This document shows, one piece after another, positions 10,636 through 21,380 of a DNA stretch of 64,000 bases. Positions within the stretch are counted from its first letter, which is position 1; every line of letters begins with the position of its first letter. Location: NCBI GenBank assembly GCA_029298735.1, contig JANSLP010000005.1, positions 186,001 through 250,000 of the forward strand, read 5' to 3'. Made by a program: the position numbers and the translations under genes. The notes under the pieces are model-generated. The model had not been told where the DNA came from. It saw only the letters and a list, made by a program, of their open reading frames with translations, and did no database searches. The stretch is from Ophiostoma sp. CBS 140.51 (lineage: Eukaryota; Ascomycota; Sordariomycetes; Ophiostomatales; Ophiostomataceae).

Positions 10636-11937
10636 GGTGGGCAACTGGATTGGGGGAAGAGAAGGTGGCGGAGGGACGAAAAGGTGAGTGAGGGGTGTTG
10701 ATAGCTGTGAGACGGAAAAAGTCGAGGATGCGAGAAAAAGTAGAGAGGGAGAGAGGGTCGCAGGTTTTGGCGAGAGAGGGAGAAGACGGAAAGAAGTGAA
10801 GATGGAGAGAAGGAAAGAGGGAACCAGCTTCAAGACGAAAAGACAGTCGCGGTAGTCGTGACTGGGCAGGGCTGGGATAAGGAAAGAGAGTTTGTGAAGG
10901 AAAAGGGAAAGAGCGAAGAGAAGGGCGCCTACAGGCAGACAAGGGCAAGTGGAGAGGCCGTTGGCGAGGCAGGCGCAACACAACGGCAGGGAATGGTGGT
11001 GCTCTGGTACTCCAAGTGGCGGGCTGCGCAGCTGCGACTGGGGCGACTGCTTTGCTCTTGCTGGTTGGCGTCTGACCCTGAAGGCGAAAAGGCAAAAGGC
11101 AAGTAGTATTTTTTCCCAATGGCGTAACAAATAGCTGCCTGCTTGCCGTTCTGGCGCGGCGTCGAAAATGCGCTACGGCAGGTGCCCCCCAGCCTAACCC
11201 TATTTGCAGGAAGGCAGGATCTGATGTGTATTACGGAGTAAAGAGAGACGGGCAGAGAAGGAAGCGAGGGGGAGCAAAAGGTGTGAAAATACCCCACCTT
11301 TGGCTCAGATACAACACGTCACTGCGTGCAACGCAGCTTTTCTGAAAGTACCATTGGCTGGCGAGGCTTTTCACAAAGTAAATATGAAGTCACTGGTGAT
11401 ATTTGACATTGGTGTTCGTGACATTTGAGTGTGAGCTACTAAATTGCATTTTGCTTGATTGCTGCATTGATATTGAACATTACTAAAAGCAAGGCCGAAT
11501 TGACCATTGGGAGAGGATATAAAGGAAAGTGGTATCTCCAAAGGAAAGAAAAAAGAAGAAACAAAAAGAAAAAGTGGTCATCAAATCAATCAATTCAGTC
11601 CCAAACAGAAAGGGGGGAATCCCCAAGCCTTTTAAACCAAGCCTTGACACCCCAAAAAAGTAAAAGTAAAAAGAAAAAGTAGAAAACTCCCCAGCTCCTC
11701 GTAAAACAGAAATAAATCCAACCGAGATTGCTTGAAAACTTGTCTACAAAAAAGAGTGTATACTGCAGGGTGGCCTGCCGCCAAAATAAACAATAAAAGA
11801 TAGAGAGAGAGGTAAAGACATAGGAAATGGTAAAGAGGATAGGATGGTAGTAAATAGATAGGTAGATAGATAAAAGGGAAGTCGTCAAAAGAGTCGTGTA
11901 GAGTTCGTATATCGTTTGAATTTGTTCGTTTAATAGT
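10636..11937. other. RAD23 upstream region and 3' region of the next gene
   Basis: This 1.3-kb stretch contains the RAD23 promoter/leader (10636 to about 11150, pyrimidine-rich in the RAD23 sense direction) and, to the right, an AT-rich 3' region of the four-TM protein gene (11380-11937, with a GATA/GATAGATA-like run around 11855-11872). No gene is supported; the overlapping Ser/Phe/Leu-rich minus-strand frames reflect the C/T-rich leader. Confidence 0.55.
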
Positions 11938-13734
11938 TTAAAGAGCACCGTCTTGGACGCGCACCTTGCGGCTTTGGTAGCCCGACAGACTCGTCCGGGC
12001 GCCAGCGCTGAGAATCCACTCGGGGATGGGTGGTGTCATCTTGCGCTCGGTGTTGCTGTCGGCCCGCGACCGGCGGTCTGCCTCATCCTCGTCGTCGTCG
12101 TGGCTGTCACCGTCCTCCTCGCGCAGATCATGGCTGCCGCCAGTACCAGTGTGTGGCCGCTCAGCAAGCGTCATGTTGCGACGCACACCAAAGTCGTCAA
12201 AGCTACCCTGGCGACTCAGCGGGCTGGGCACGGCCGGGAGACTGCCGCTGCGCATGCGATTTAGGGTCCGCAGGCTCTGGGCATCAGTCACGGTCATTTG
12301 GCTGGCATTAGGCGGCGCAGCGGTCACGACGGTGCCAGCAGACACGGCAGGCGGGGGTGTGGGCGAATCGGAGCGGAAGAGGGGGTGAATGTGTGCCTCG
12401 CCGGGTGGCGGCGGCGGTGATTGTGACTGAGACTGGGACCGAAGACGAGTGCCGCTGGCGGAACGCATGGACGAAGCTGCCGGGCTGTAGCTGCGACTCC
12501 GGCGCTGGCGGGACCGTGGCGGCTCCAGATCCAGGGGAGTTCCAGGACTCGGGCTGCGGCTCGTGGTGGGGCTGGCAGGGATGGTCTCCAGGAAGCGGCC
12601 GGCAATGGCCGATGGTGACACAGAGCTCTCGAGCACGGTCAGGCGGTTCTGCGGGTCTACGGCGGATGTGTCCCAAGAATCAAAGTCCTCGATACTTGGG
12701 CGCACATCACGGTCGCGGGATGCATATGTGCTAGCAGGGGAAGTAGAAGAGCCGGCCAAAGAGTCAGGGCGCCATGCGGACGAACGTTGGCTGCTGGTGC
12801 CGCTGCCGCTGGTGTCGCTGTGGCCAACGAGGCCGCTGCTGACACTGCTGGGCGAGATCAGGCGAGTCTTGGATGTGATGGGACGGATGACTTGTGACAA
12901 GGAAGAGCGGATGGAGTTCATGGTATCTGAGCGGCCACCGCTGGAGCCTGGCGGCGTGCGGAGGTGAGACTCGGCGTCCCGTGTGCTTCTGCCGCGCGAA
13001 AGGATAGATGCAGCCTTGATTTTCTCCTTGCGGTCGCTGGCCGGGCTGCTAGTCTGGCTGTAGGGCACAGACTTAACCCGTGTGGACAGAGAGGCGGACC
13101 GGGTGCTGGCATTGTTGTTGTTGCTACCGCTGCTGTTAGACCGGCTTGTGGTACCACTGACACCGCCGGCAGCGACACGGCCCGTCTCAAGAGAGGCTGT
13201 CTGAGCCATGTGGCTGCTGCCGTTGTCGACGCCAGAGGCGCGCGCCACGGTCAGGTCAAAGATGAGGAAAAGGAGCTGGGCAGAAAGGGTGATGCCCAGG
13301 GTGACGGCGGCACCGGCCAGGAAAGGAGTGACGCTGGAGCCAAAGATGGTCTGTGTCTGGCCGTTGTGGACAGACTTGTGGAGGTTTGCAAGAGCAGCGG
13401 CAGAAACAGCAGCGCCGACTGTGCAGAGGAAGATGGTCAGGCCAAACCACAGGCCATGTTTTGAAGTTGATGATGATGAGAATGTTGACTGCTTTTCTGA
13501 TGTCGAGACAGTTGCATCGCTTCGTCTCTTCCGCAGGTGAAAGTAGATGTGTGTGGAGAGAGTGACGAGGGCAACGCCTTCGAGAGCAGCCGAGACGATG
13601 GCGATGGATCGTGTTGTTGATAGAGAAGAGCTAGTCAGCTCGTGTGCGAGAATGGCGTGGACAGCCACGAGAGCAGTCGTCGTGAAGACGGCCAGTGTGC
13701 CCAGCACAGTCGGAATACTTGAAGGCACAGCCAT
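11938..13734 (-). CDS. Fungal four-TM membrane protein with long Ser-rich tail, function unknown
   Basis: A single exon of 598 codons. I do not recognise a named family. Four hydrophobic helices are visible at about 7-33, 43-67, 93-118 and 138-166. The short loop between helices 2 and 3 is basic and Ser-rich (LRKRRSD), and a small loop joins helices 3 and 4. The remaining 430 residues are predicted disordered: Ser, Pro, Thr and Arg dominate, with RSRSYSPAASS, a Ser-Gln-Ser-Gln run and PPPPPGEAHIH, many SP/TP sites, and a DDDEDEADRRSRAD acidic stretch near the end. The plan (small TM bundle, long phosphorylatable cytosolic tail) suggests a plasma-membrane or endomembrane regulator, but that is inference. 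The start ATG follows a GA dinucleotide repeat just upstream. Codon use is GC-rich at position 3, supporting a real gene. Confidence 0.75.
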   Translation of the reverse strand: MAVPSSIPTVLGTLAVFTTTALVAVHAILAHELTSSSLSTTRSIAIVSAALEGVALVTLSTHIYFHLRKRRSDATVSTSEKQSTFSSSSTSKHGLWFGLTIFLCTVGAAVSAAALANLHKSVHNGQTQTIFGSSVTPFLAGAAVTLGITLSAQLLFLIFDLTVARASGVDNGSSHMAQTASLETGRVAAGGVSGTTSRSNSSGSNNNNASTRSASLSTRVKSVPYSQTSSPASDRKEKIKAASILSRGRSTRDAESHLRTPPGSSGGRSDTMNSIRSSLSQVIRPITSKTRLISPSSVSSGLVGHSDTSGSGTSSQRSSAWRPDSLAGSSTSPASTYASRDRDVRPSIEDFDSWDTSAVDPQNRLTVLESSVSPSAIAGRFLETIPASPTTSRSPSPGTPLDLEPPRSRQRRSRSYSPAASSMRSASGTRLRSQSQSQSPPPPPGEAHIHPLFRSDSPTPPPAVSAGTVVTAAPPNASQMTVTDAQSLRTLNRMRSGSLPAVPSPLSRQGSFDDFGVRRNMTLAERPHTGTGGSHDLREEDGDSHDDDEDEADRRSRADSNTERKMTPPIPEWILSAGARTSLSGYQSRKVRVQDGAL

Positions 13735-13753
13735 TGTGATGTGTGAAGTTGAG

Positions 13754-13757
<4 letters not shown>

Positions 13758-13793
<36 letters not shown>
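13758..13793. repeat. (GA)18 dinucleotide microsatellite
   Basis: An uninterrupted run of about 18 GA units lies 24 bp upstream of the start codon of the four-TM protein gene, that is, a CT run in its 5' leader. CT-rich leaders are common in fungal genes. The perfect run is likely length-polymorphic. Confidence 0.95.
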
Positions 13794-13795
<2 letters not shown>

Positions 13796-16700
13796 CGAAG
13801 TGAAAGAGACGATGCTAATAGGACACGAGAGAGTTAAGAGCTCTCGGGGTCCAGTAGCCAGGCCGTCAAGGTCTCTTGATATTCAATATCCAGGCCAGCA
13901 GGATCCAGCTCTGGCAAAGAATATAGATATAAATAAAACCAGCGAATATCGAGAACGTGGCTGGGCGTGGGAACGGGCCGATGAACTGTCTCTAGAGAGG
14001 CTGCGGAAGAGAGGCTCAGGGTCCAAAAACAGAGCAAAAAACTAGGCCACAGTCGGCAGAGAAAGAGCAGGATAAGCCAGGCCGTGTCCGGATATGTCTG
14101 TTGGACAGTGCCTGCTGTGCTTCGCCTCTTTTCTCTGAGCTCCAGGCTGTTGAAAGAGGAGGTCGTGCGAGTATTTTTGGTGATGTCGTCTGTCGTCGAG
14201 GGGCAAAGACCCTGAAAGCTGTAAAGATGCCGTGTCTGTCGATTTTTTTCTCTTGTTTTGTTTGTCCGTTCGCAAGAAAATCTGAAGAGCGGCTCGTTTC
14301 GTAGAGGGCGAAAAGGGCGAATGGAGGAAAGAGATAGCGAGAGATGGCCTACTTGGTCAATATGCGTTAGACGCAGAAAGCGGGTTCGCCAGGCCGTGTT
14401 CGTTCGAAGAGAGTAAAGAAGCCGAAGAGAAGGTATTCACCCGTCCTTGGTGCTCCTCTCTTTTTTGTTTCCGTTTCGTTTGTTTAATATCGAGAGGCAG
14501 CGGAAACCCGGGAAGAAGGCGAGAGGGGAGAGGTTTTGCTTGTGGGCAAACAAAATATTGACGAATGGGTAAATAGAGGGGAGGGCGGGATGTAGCAAGA
14601 AGTACAAAAGCCCACAAAAACATTGATAGAAAAGACAGACGAAAAGGTCAGAAAGTCAATAAAAGAAAGGGCTCTCTCGCTGGATGGAGGGCAGACGAGG
14701 AAATAGAAAAAGTCGAAAAAGAAAATAAGAACAAAAAAGATGGAGGGAAAATTCCAGAGAATGAGATCGAGGCCCACTCAAAGGCGGCAAAAGGCAACAA
14801 AAAGGCCCCAGAAGATGGCCACTCTACGGCGTAATAGAGGAACGTAGGGGTGGGAGAGGGCTGGGGGCTCTACTCTGTACTGTTTTTGCTGGGCCGTTTT
14901 TCGAAGTCGTTTGTTGATGTGCAGGGCGAGCACGAGGTGTAAAAAGAGTGGGAAAGGGAGATCAGAAAAGAATGGAATGCTGAGAGCACGTTTTGAAGAG
15001 CGCTATTGCTGTACTGGGTCGAAAAGAGAGGCGACTTGTACGAAAGAGGACGACATTCGGCTGGCGATGTATGTAAGTGGCGGTTGTGAGTTATATATTC
15101 TGTTGGCAGTTGGATATTGAATGTCGACAATGCTGATATTGTTGGTTGACGCCAAAAAAGAGGAGAGGAATAGAGAAGGAGAGGGTCACAGGTTGGATGT
15201 GAGTTGGGAGGAAAGGAGAAGAGGGTGAGAGACAAAAGACGGGAAAGAGCAAAGGAAAGAAAAGTTCAGAAAAAGAGCATCCCGAGCAGAGCGGAAAGGA
15301 GCGAGGCAGGGAGTAGAAGAACAAAAAAAACCGGGACCAGGAATGAGGGTCAGGAAGACGAGCGAGCCAGCTGCGAGCATTATTTCAAGTCTTATGCGGC
15401 ACGCACCAGATTCTCAAGCAAAAAGGCAAGGACGTCCAAGCAATTGCCCCAAAATTGACCAAAATTGACCAGGACTGGGGTGTTCCTGCCTTTCCTGGTC
15501 GTGTCCGTCTAAGTTGAGGGACGTGCTGCGATTGGCCGAGAACGCGTCGTTTCCTCTATTATTCCCTTTATTTCTTTTCGCTCACGAGAAGGAAGGAGCA
15601 CACCAAAAGCACACCAGGTTGCACCCAAAAAAAAGTTGAGCGGAGCCCTTGCAACGGCTGGGCACGACCGGGGTAACAGCGTGTGAGGAGCAAAAGGCAG
15701 GAGCGGGCTGGGTCCGACCGTGCCTTTCAGTCCTTCAGTCCTTCAGTGCCTCAGTGCCTTCTATAGCTGCAAATCGAGATGAGGCTCCGCCACCGCTGCG
15801 TCTGTCCAGCGCCTGCCCTCCAGCCGTCACAGCCCATGCAGCCCACCCACACGGCACCCACACAGCACCTCATCGCACCTTCCCAGCACCCAGTGTGTTT
15901 CCCTGTCTCGCACTGGAATGCAAGACATTTGCTTTTTTCTGGGCTTTTCTTATGGAGTATTTTGTTTTCTTTACCTCTTTTGTCTTGACGTCGACGATTC
16001 TTCCTCATTTTGGGCAGCCCTCTTCTTTCTTTTTTCTCGTTTATTTTTCCTCTAGTCGATATCTTTATTCCTTCTTGGTCCCCCCTCTGTGACATCTTGT
16101 GACGCAATGGCCGGTTGGCGCTGACAAGAGCTCCCAAAAAGGAGAGACATCAGTATGTTTGTTGACTTTCGTTTCTATTGTTGACTTTTGTTGTTGACTC
16201 TTGACATTGCTTTGTTGACTTTCTCGTCAGCCGTCCAGTCAGCCCGCTCCGTCTGTGTGTGCTGCAGGCGACCATTCTGCTGAAACACACCATGCCTCGA
16301 GGTAGGCGAGCTGCAGAAGCAAAAGTAAAAGCGGCAGAGATATCCAGGACCAGGAAGTAAGATAGATACATCTCGACATGATCTTCTTTCAATCACCTAC
16401 ACTCGGCCTCTACTTGAAGCTCGCCTTCGTTTCAAGCTTTTCTCTTTCAGTATGTCGTCCGCTCTGGCCAGTTTGAAAAGAGGATAGTGAGCTCACTGTT
16501 GACGAGTCGATCGGGCGAATTGAAAAGTCAAAATAAAGAAGAGCGATCTCCGAAACAACCAACCAGGGTCATTTTCGATTTTGCTGGATTCTGCTGGGCT
16601 GGCCCACTGCAACGTCGCGTCATCTGGCTCTCTTTTCCCTCTTTTCCCTCGTCTGTCGCCCCGAAAGCGTCCTAGCACCGCCGGCAGACGACGAGACCAG

Positions 16701-19700
16701 GAAGAGGATCGAGTCAAAAATAAAATAAAAGTAAGATACAAGATACAAACACACAAAAAGATATGAAAAAACGGGAAAGAGGCTCGAGTGGGATCTCATC
16801 TCGTGTGCCTCCCTGCCGTTTCTTCTTCTTTGTGTGAGGCCCACTTGGGTTTATTTGGTTTAGACTATCTTTTATTTTGTTTCGTTTCTGTGGTCTGTGT
16901 TTATTTTGTAACGACATTCCGGGCACTGACAAGAGCTCTCGTGAGATCCATTACTGGAGAGGGCCGAATATCACAGAATGTACGATGAAAGACAATATCG
17001 ATGCAGCTGTCGTGAGAAGCGAGAAAGGGCTGACTAGAGGAAAGAGGGAAAGAGCCAGAGGGCCAGCAAACGAGAAACCAAATTCCAAGGAAAGTGCAAC
17101 GGCTGCGTCGTATTTGCAAGCGAGAAATCGAGGAAGGAACGAAAGGATGAAGAGGGCAGGCTCGAAAGCTGTCAGACTCCTTGTCAAGGAAAGAACGATG
17201 TACCTTTTTGCAAAGATACATGAATCGGAGCTCTGTGGGACGCGTCTGTTGCGCTAGTCCTATTGCGGTAACAAGTCAATAAATTGAGGAACAACAAAGG
17301 CGCGTTCTTGACGCGTTTCTGCCCCTCCTCCCCGCTCCCAAAAAGTTGTCACCCAAAAAAAAACCCACCATAGCTCCAACAACCAACAACCAACGACGAG
17401 TCCAACGACAACCGAAAAGACACAACCACACAACTACAGACAACAGCTTGACGCTCAGTCCCTTGCGCCCGCTTCTTATTATGCGTGGAGACAACGAAAG
17501 CAGAACCATGGATTAGAAGGAACCGGTATTGGCAGGGCGTCAGGCTAAGTTTCTCTCGCACAGTGCTTTGAAGCTCCGTCTCTTTTTGTCTTTTTTGTTT
17601 TATTTTGGTGCTTTCTTTCGTTGTGGATGCTCATTGTGGGCTTCTTTGCTTCCTTCATCTCATCTCGCATCGCCTGCGGGCTCCATGCGGACGTCCTCAT
17701 CTGCTGCAATAGTTTCTATTCTCCCTTGCGTTCGGACATTAGGTCTGTGCAGCTGTTTTCTGTTTTTGTTTCGTGTTTTTTTGTTTTGCAGCTTATGTTG
17801 CTGCGTTATGATACTGATCTTGTGTTTACTTTTGGTCGTTGTGCATGGGCTATCATTCTGGATTCTGCATCTGGACTCATGTCGATTCGAGACTATCTGA
17901 TTTTCGTGTTGCACATCCCTCCATCGAGACTATCGATTCTAGCTAACCAGAACAGCCCCCCAACTCGACACTCCAATTCAACTCGGTACTTGTGTGTACT
18001 CTATTTCTCATTTGTGAGAGTAATTACTCGACATCCGATTCGATCCACACCCATCGACTACCGGCTTCCGGCTGAACAGAGACACACAAGCAGAAAAGGA
18101 CGAGAGTGCGTCTGGCCTCGTCTTGTCCCAATTGCCGGCGGGTCAGGCTCGTCATACAAGCTTCTGGCTGCCAGCTTTTTTGAAAAGTCTTATTTCTGTT
18201 CCTTCTTTGCATCCTCGTTTTCTCGCGCAAAAGACACAAAACATGCTTGCAGGGAAAAGCAAAAGAGTCCGCTGGAAGCCACACACTCATCTGGTTTAGG
18301 GCACCTGCAGGCCATCCAGTTAGCGCTGATCTGGCCGGCCAAGCCCTGTTTTCTTTTCACCTTCTTTGCACCGCCCATTATTTCCGCGTGGGATTTCCGG
18401 AAGGCTCCGTGGCCTTTCCTAACCAGGGTTTTTTAACAGGGCTCTCTGCAAAGTCAAGCCTGACGAAAGTGGGCCGTCTTTCTCTTTCCACTGTTGGAAG
18501 GAAATGAGCCCAGGATCTCCAGCGGCTGAGCGCAAAAAGCACAGAACAGAACGACATCCGAACAGCGCAGAACAACTGGCTGAATTGTGCTGAAGACCCT
18601 GGTTTTTCTTGCCTCTGGTTGGGGAGCACAAGAAAAGCACAGGCGCAAACGGGACAAATGGGAACAAAAGCACTGTCCCTCGTTCGTCCAGTCCATGCCA
18701 AAGTTGGGCTCTTCGTCCGGTATTGCGGTATTGCGCAGTGCGCAAAGACCAACTGAAGATCAATCCAGAGCCAACCAAAGGCAAAAGAGGGCAGGCATAA
18801 ATTGCCCCTGGCGGAGGCACCGTGAAACAAATCATATATTCGGCCACTACGAACAGATGAGAAAGAGGTGCACGTCCTGTCGAAGTTGCCTGACTCCAGG
18901 CAAATCGGCGGTTGCTGAGGCAAGAAGAAGACCCTGAGAAAACCCGTGAAGCTCCTGACATTCTAGAAGTCCTGAACCGATGCTGGCTTGGACGTGCCTG
19001 ATAGACAGGAGGCAACCTGAATTCGGACTCACGATACAGTTCAGGAGTTTCCCGCCATCGTCCTCCTGCGGCAATTTTAAGCCAGGATACAGAGAAAGGA
19101 GTGAGAAAATGAAACGACGCTTTCTTCTTCTCTGTTCTTCTTTTCTTTCTAGTGGTGCATTCGGAGGCGCATCCAGGGCGCATCCGGGAATACTTTTCTC
19201 GTTTCCTCGTCGGCCCTGCCACGGCTGAGCAGATATCTACTCCGTATCTGCACGATGGGCAATATCGCGCAATGCATCTGCAGAAATCTTACGTCGCAGT
19301 CGCACCTTACAGGGCTCTTCGCAGCCAGACGGAGCAAGGATCCCTGCTGGTCGGGCTGGTCAGTGGACACGCTACTGTTTCGAGTTTCTGGCTCAGCCGT
19401 CTCTGAAAGTATCTTGTCCTTTTTTACGAGATATTACAGCGTGACTTGTCGGCACTCAAACTGTGTCCTTTCTGTTGAAGAAAATAAAAAAGAGCCCTGT
19501 AGGAGATTTGATGTCTTGACGGTACAGAGTACAACAGCTCTCAAAAGGCTCAATGGCAAGTCAAGCAAGCTTCTGGACCAAGTGTGTCCGAGAGCGCCTG
19601 CGACGTCATGGCATAGTCGCATCATCGGTTTTTTATCTTTTTTTCGCGTCAAGACGCGTCGAACACGTCGGTAAGAAAATAAGATCACCAACACGCAGCA

Positions 19701-20054
19701 CACCAGTACCTTTGAGAATATTGCCGAGATGCAAGTCGACTCAAAAGTGCTGCTGAAGAGCAAATTGCTGCGTCTATTGCAGCTGCAGCTACGGCTGTAT
19801 GTTTGATTTGGAGATTGTCTTTCAATTAACTCGGAGATTCGAGCAAGATCGAATAAGATCTCAAGGTGTCGATCACAGCCTGCCAAAGTACATGAGAAGG
19901 CAATGAAAGGCTGTTCCAGCGATATCCACCGCCCGCTAAACCCGCATTCTTGATGTGCTGTGGAGTCGACCTTTTTACTGGGGCACAAAGCTGCCGGTGG
20001 CCGATCGCAAGGCTGGGAGGCAAAGCAAGGGAGCCTGAATCTATCGAGAGAGAC

Positions 20055-20093
20055 TCTGAGTGGACAGTCTGAGTGGACAGTCTGAGTGGACAG
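20055..20093. repeat. Three tandem copies of a 13-bp unit
   Basis: TCTGAGTGGACAG is repeated three times head to tail without mismatch, inside the gene-poor region. It has no overlap with a supported gene. Confidence 0.9.
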
Positions 20094-21380
20094 TGTTCGA
20101 TATCGCCACTCCAAGCTCCCGAGCTTGCACAAACAGTGTCTTGCCTTGTCGGAGGCATTCTGAGAAGTCTGTCTCTGCCATGCTGTGTAAATTCTACGAG
20201 TGGAGGCGGGGGTCAAATTGGCCACAATGTGCACATCGACGATGAGGGGCAGAAGCTATTACACGTCGAGATAACGCGACACGTCTTTCTTTTAGATTCA
20301 ATATGGCCATCATATCGCGTAGATGTCGCGTTGACATCTTGCTGTCGAAGTCGGTACTTCTTCCATGTGTAATTTGAAATACTTGTGGGGATGCATCACA
20401 CTTGCGAATGATTCAAGATACTGTCATTAGAGTGTGGTCAATATTAACGAGGTTCACTGTCAAAATCATGTCTTTTTGTATGAGAAAATCAACTTCTATG
20501 ATTGTTTGCATGCTCTATTGTGGAGATATAAATTTAAAAATGCATCATTGTGTCGTTACAATATTTTCATCGACATAAATATTTTGTAGTCATAACTCAC
20601 CGCATTTTGAAAACATAAATTTGTAATATTTATTTTTTGAAAATTTGATTTGATTGGAAACTTAAATAGAAAAACCATCGACGGCAATTTTCGCCCAAGC
20701 TCATATGGCTTATGAATGAAAATAAAAGTGAAAAGAAAAAGAAAAAAGTGACATAAAAACAAAGTAAATAGAGAAATCACGACTTGGTGAATCCAGTCAA
20801 CCAAAGCCCTTTTTGCCAGCCCGTATGAGAGGCAATAAAAACACCAAAAAATCAAACGCGATGTCCGTCCGTCGCAAGAAAACAAAGCAAACGTGAATGA
20901 GCCAGCCGAGCCTAACCCAAGCTTGAAAGAAAATAAAATAAAACAAGGCAAACAAATCCCCTTTCCCTTTCCCTTTTGTCGTATCCTGGCTCCAATGGCC
21001 CAAAGGATCGAATATCATGAAAAACAGAAGTAAAAACAAGATGAAATAGAAAAGAAAAGAAAAACCAGAGAAACCAAAGATCAAAAGGATCTGAATCAAA
21101 GACAGTACCGCCCCACCCTTTTCCGTTAAAACTCCTTTGGGTGTTCCATTTTTGCAAAGACAAAAGAAAACAAAGACAAAAAAGTAAAATCAGAGAAGAG
21201 AGTTGAGAGAAGAGTAGTCAAGAGGATTGACATGAGAGAAAAGAAGATAAGAAATCAACGTATGGTAGCCAAGTGGCTACGCGTAGCGTAGCTCTTAGCT
21301 TGTAGCAGACACCGCGAACAGAAAAACCGCAGACGAGAAAGCATCGCTGGAAACAATCAAGGGCACCAGAGCGGAAAGAA

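Larger units (their letters stand above)
13735..21380. other. 7.6-kb gene-poor region
   Basis: No gene could be supported on either strand. The right half of the insert between two minus-strand genes must include the 3' UTR of the ORP1-like gene. The left part is the upstream region of the four-TM protein and is purine-rich on the + strand to about 15.6 kb. From about 15.9 to 18.4 kb the + strand becomes T/C-rich. The segment 20.38-21.25 kb is clearly AT-richer than its surroundings. A few frames of 260-270 codons occur (for example 17621-18436 + and 18419-19222 -), but they have no recognisable domain, no biased third position, and sit in low-complexity sequence. Confidence 0.5.

Noticed and set aside
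17621..18436. 271-codon + frame with hydrophobic N-terminal half
   Set aside because: Sits in T/C-rich DNA where Phe/Leu/Ser frames arise by chance. No domain, poor codon bias, no start context or neighbouring exons.
18419..20234. Two minus-strand frames of 267 and 266 codons
   Set aside because: Composition changes along the frame, Cys/Ser/Arg-rich, overlapped by other frames of similar length, no recognisable motif.
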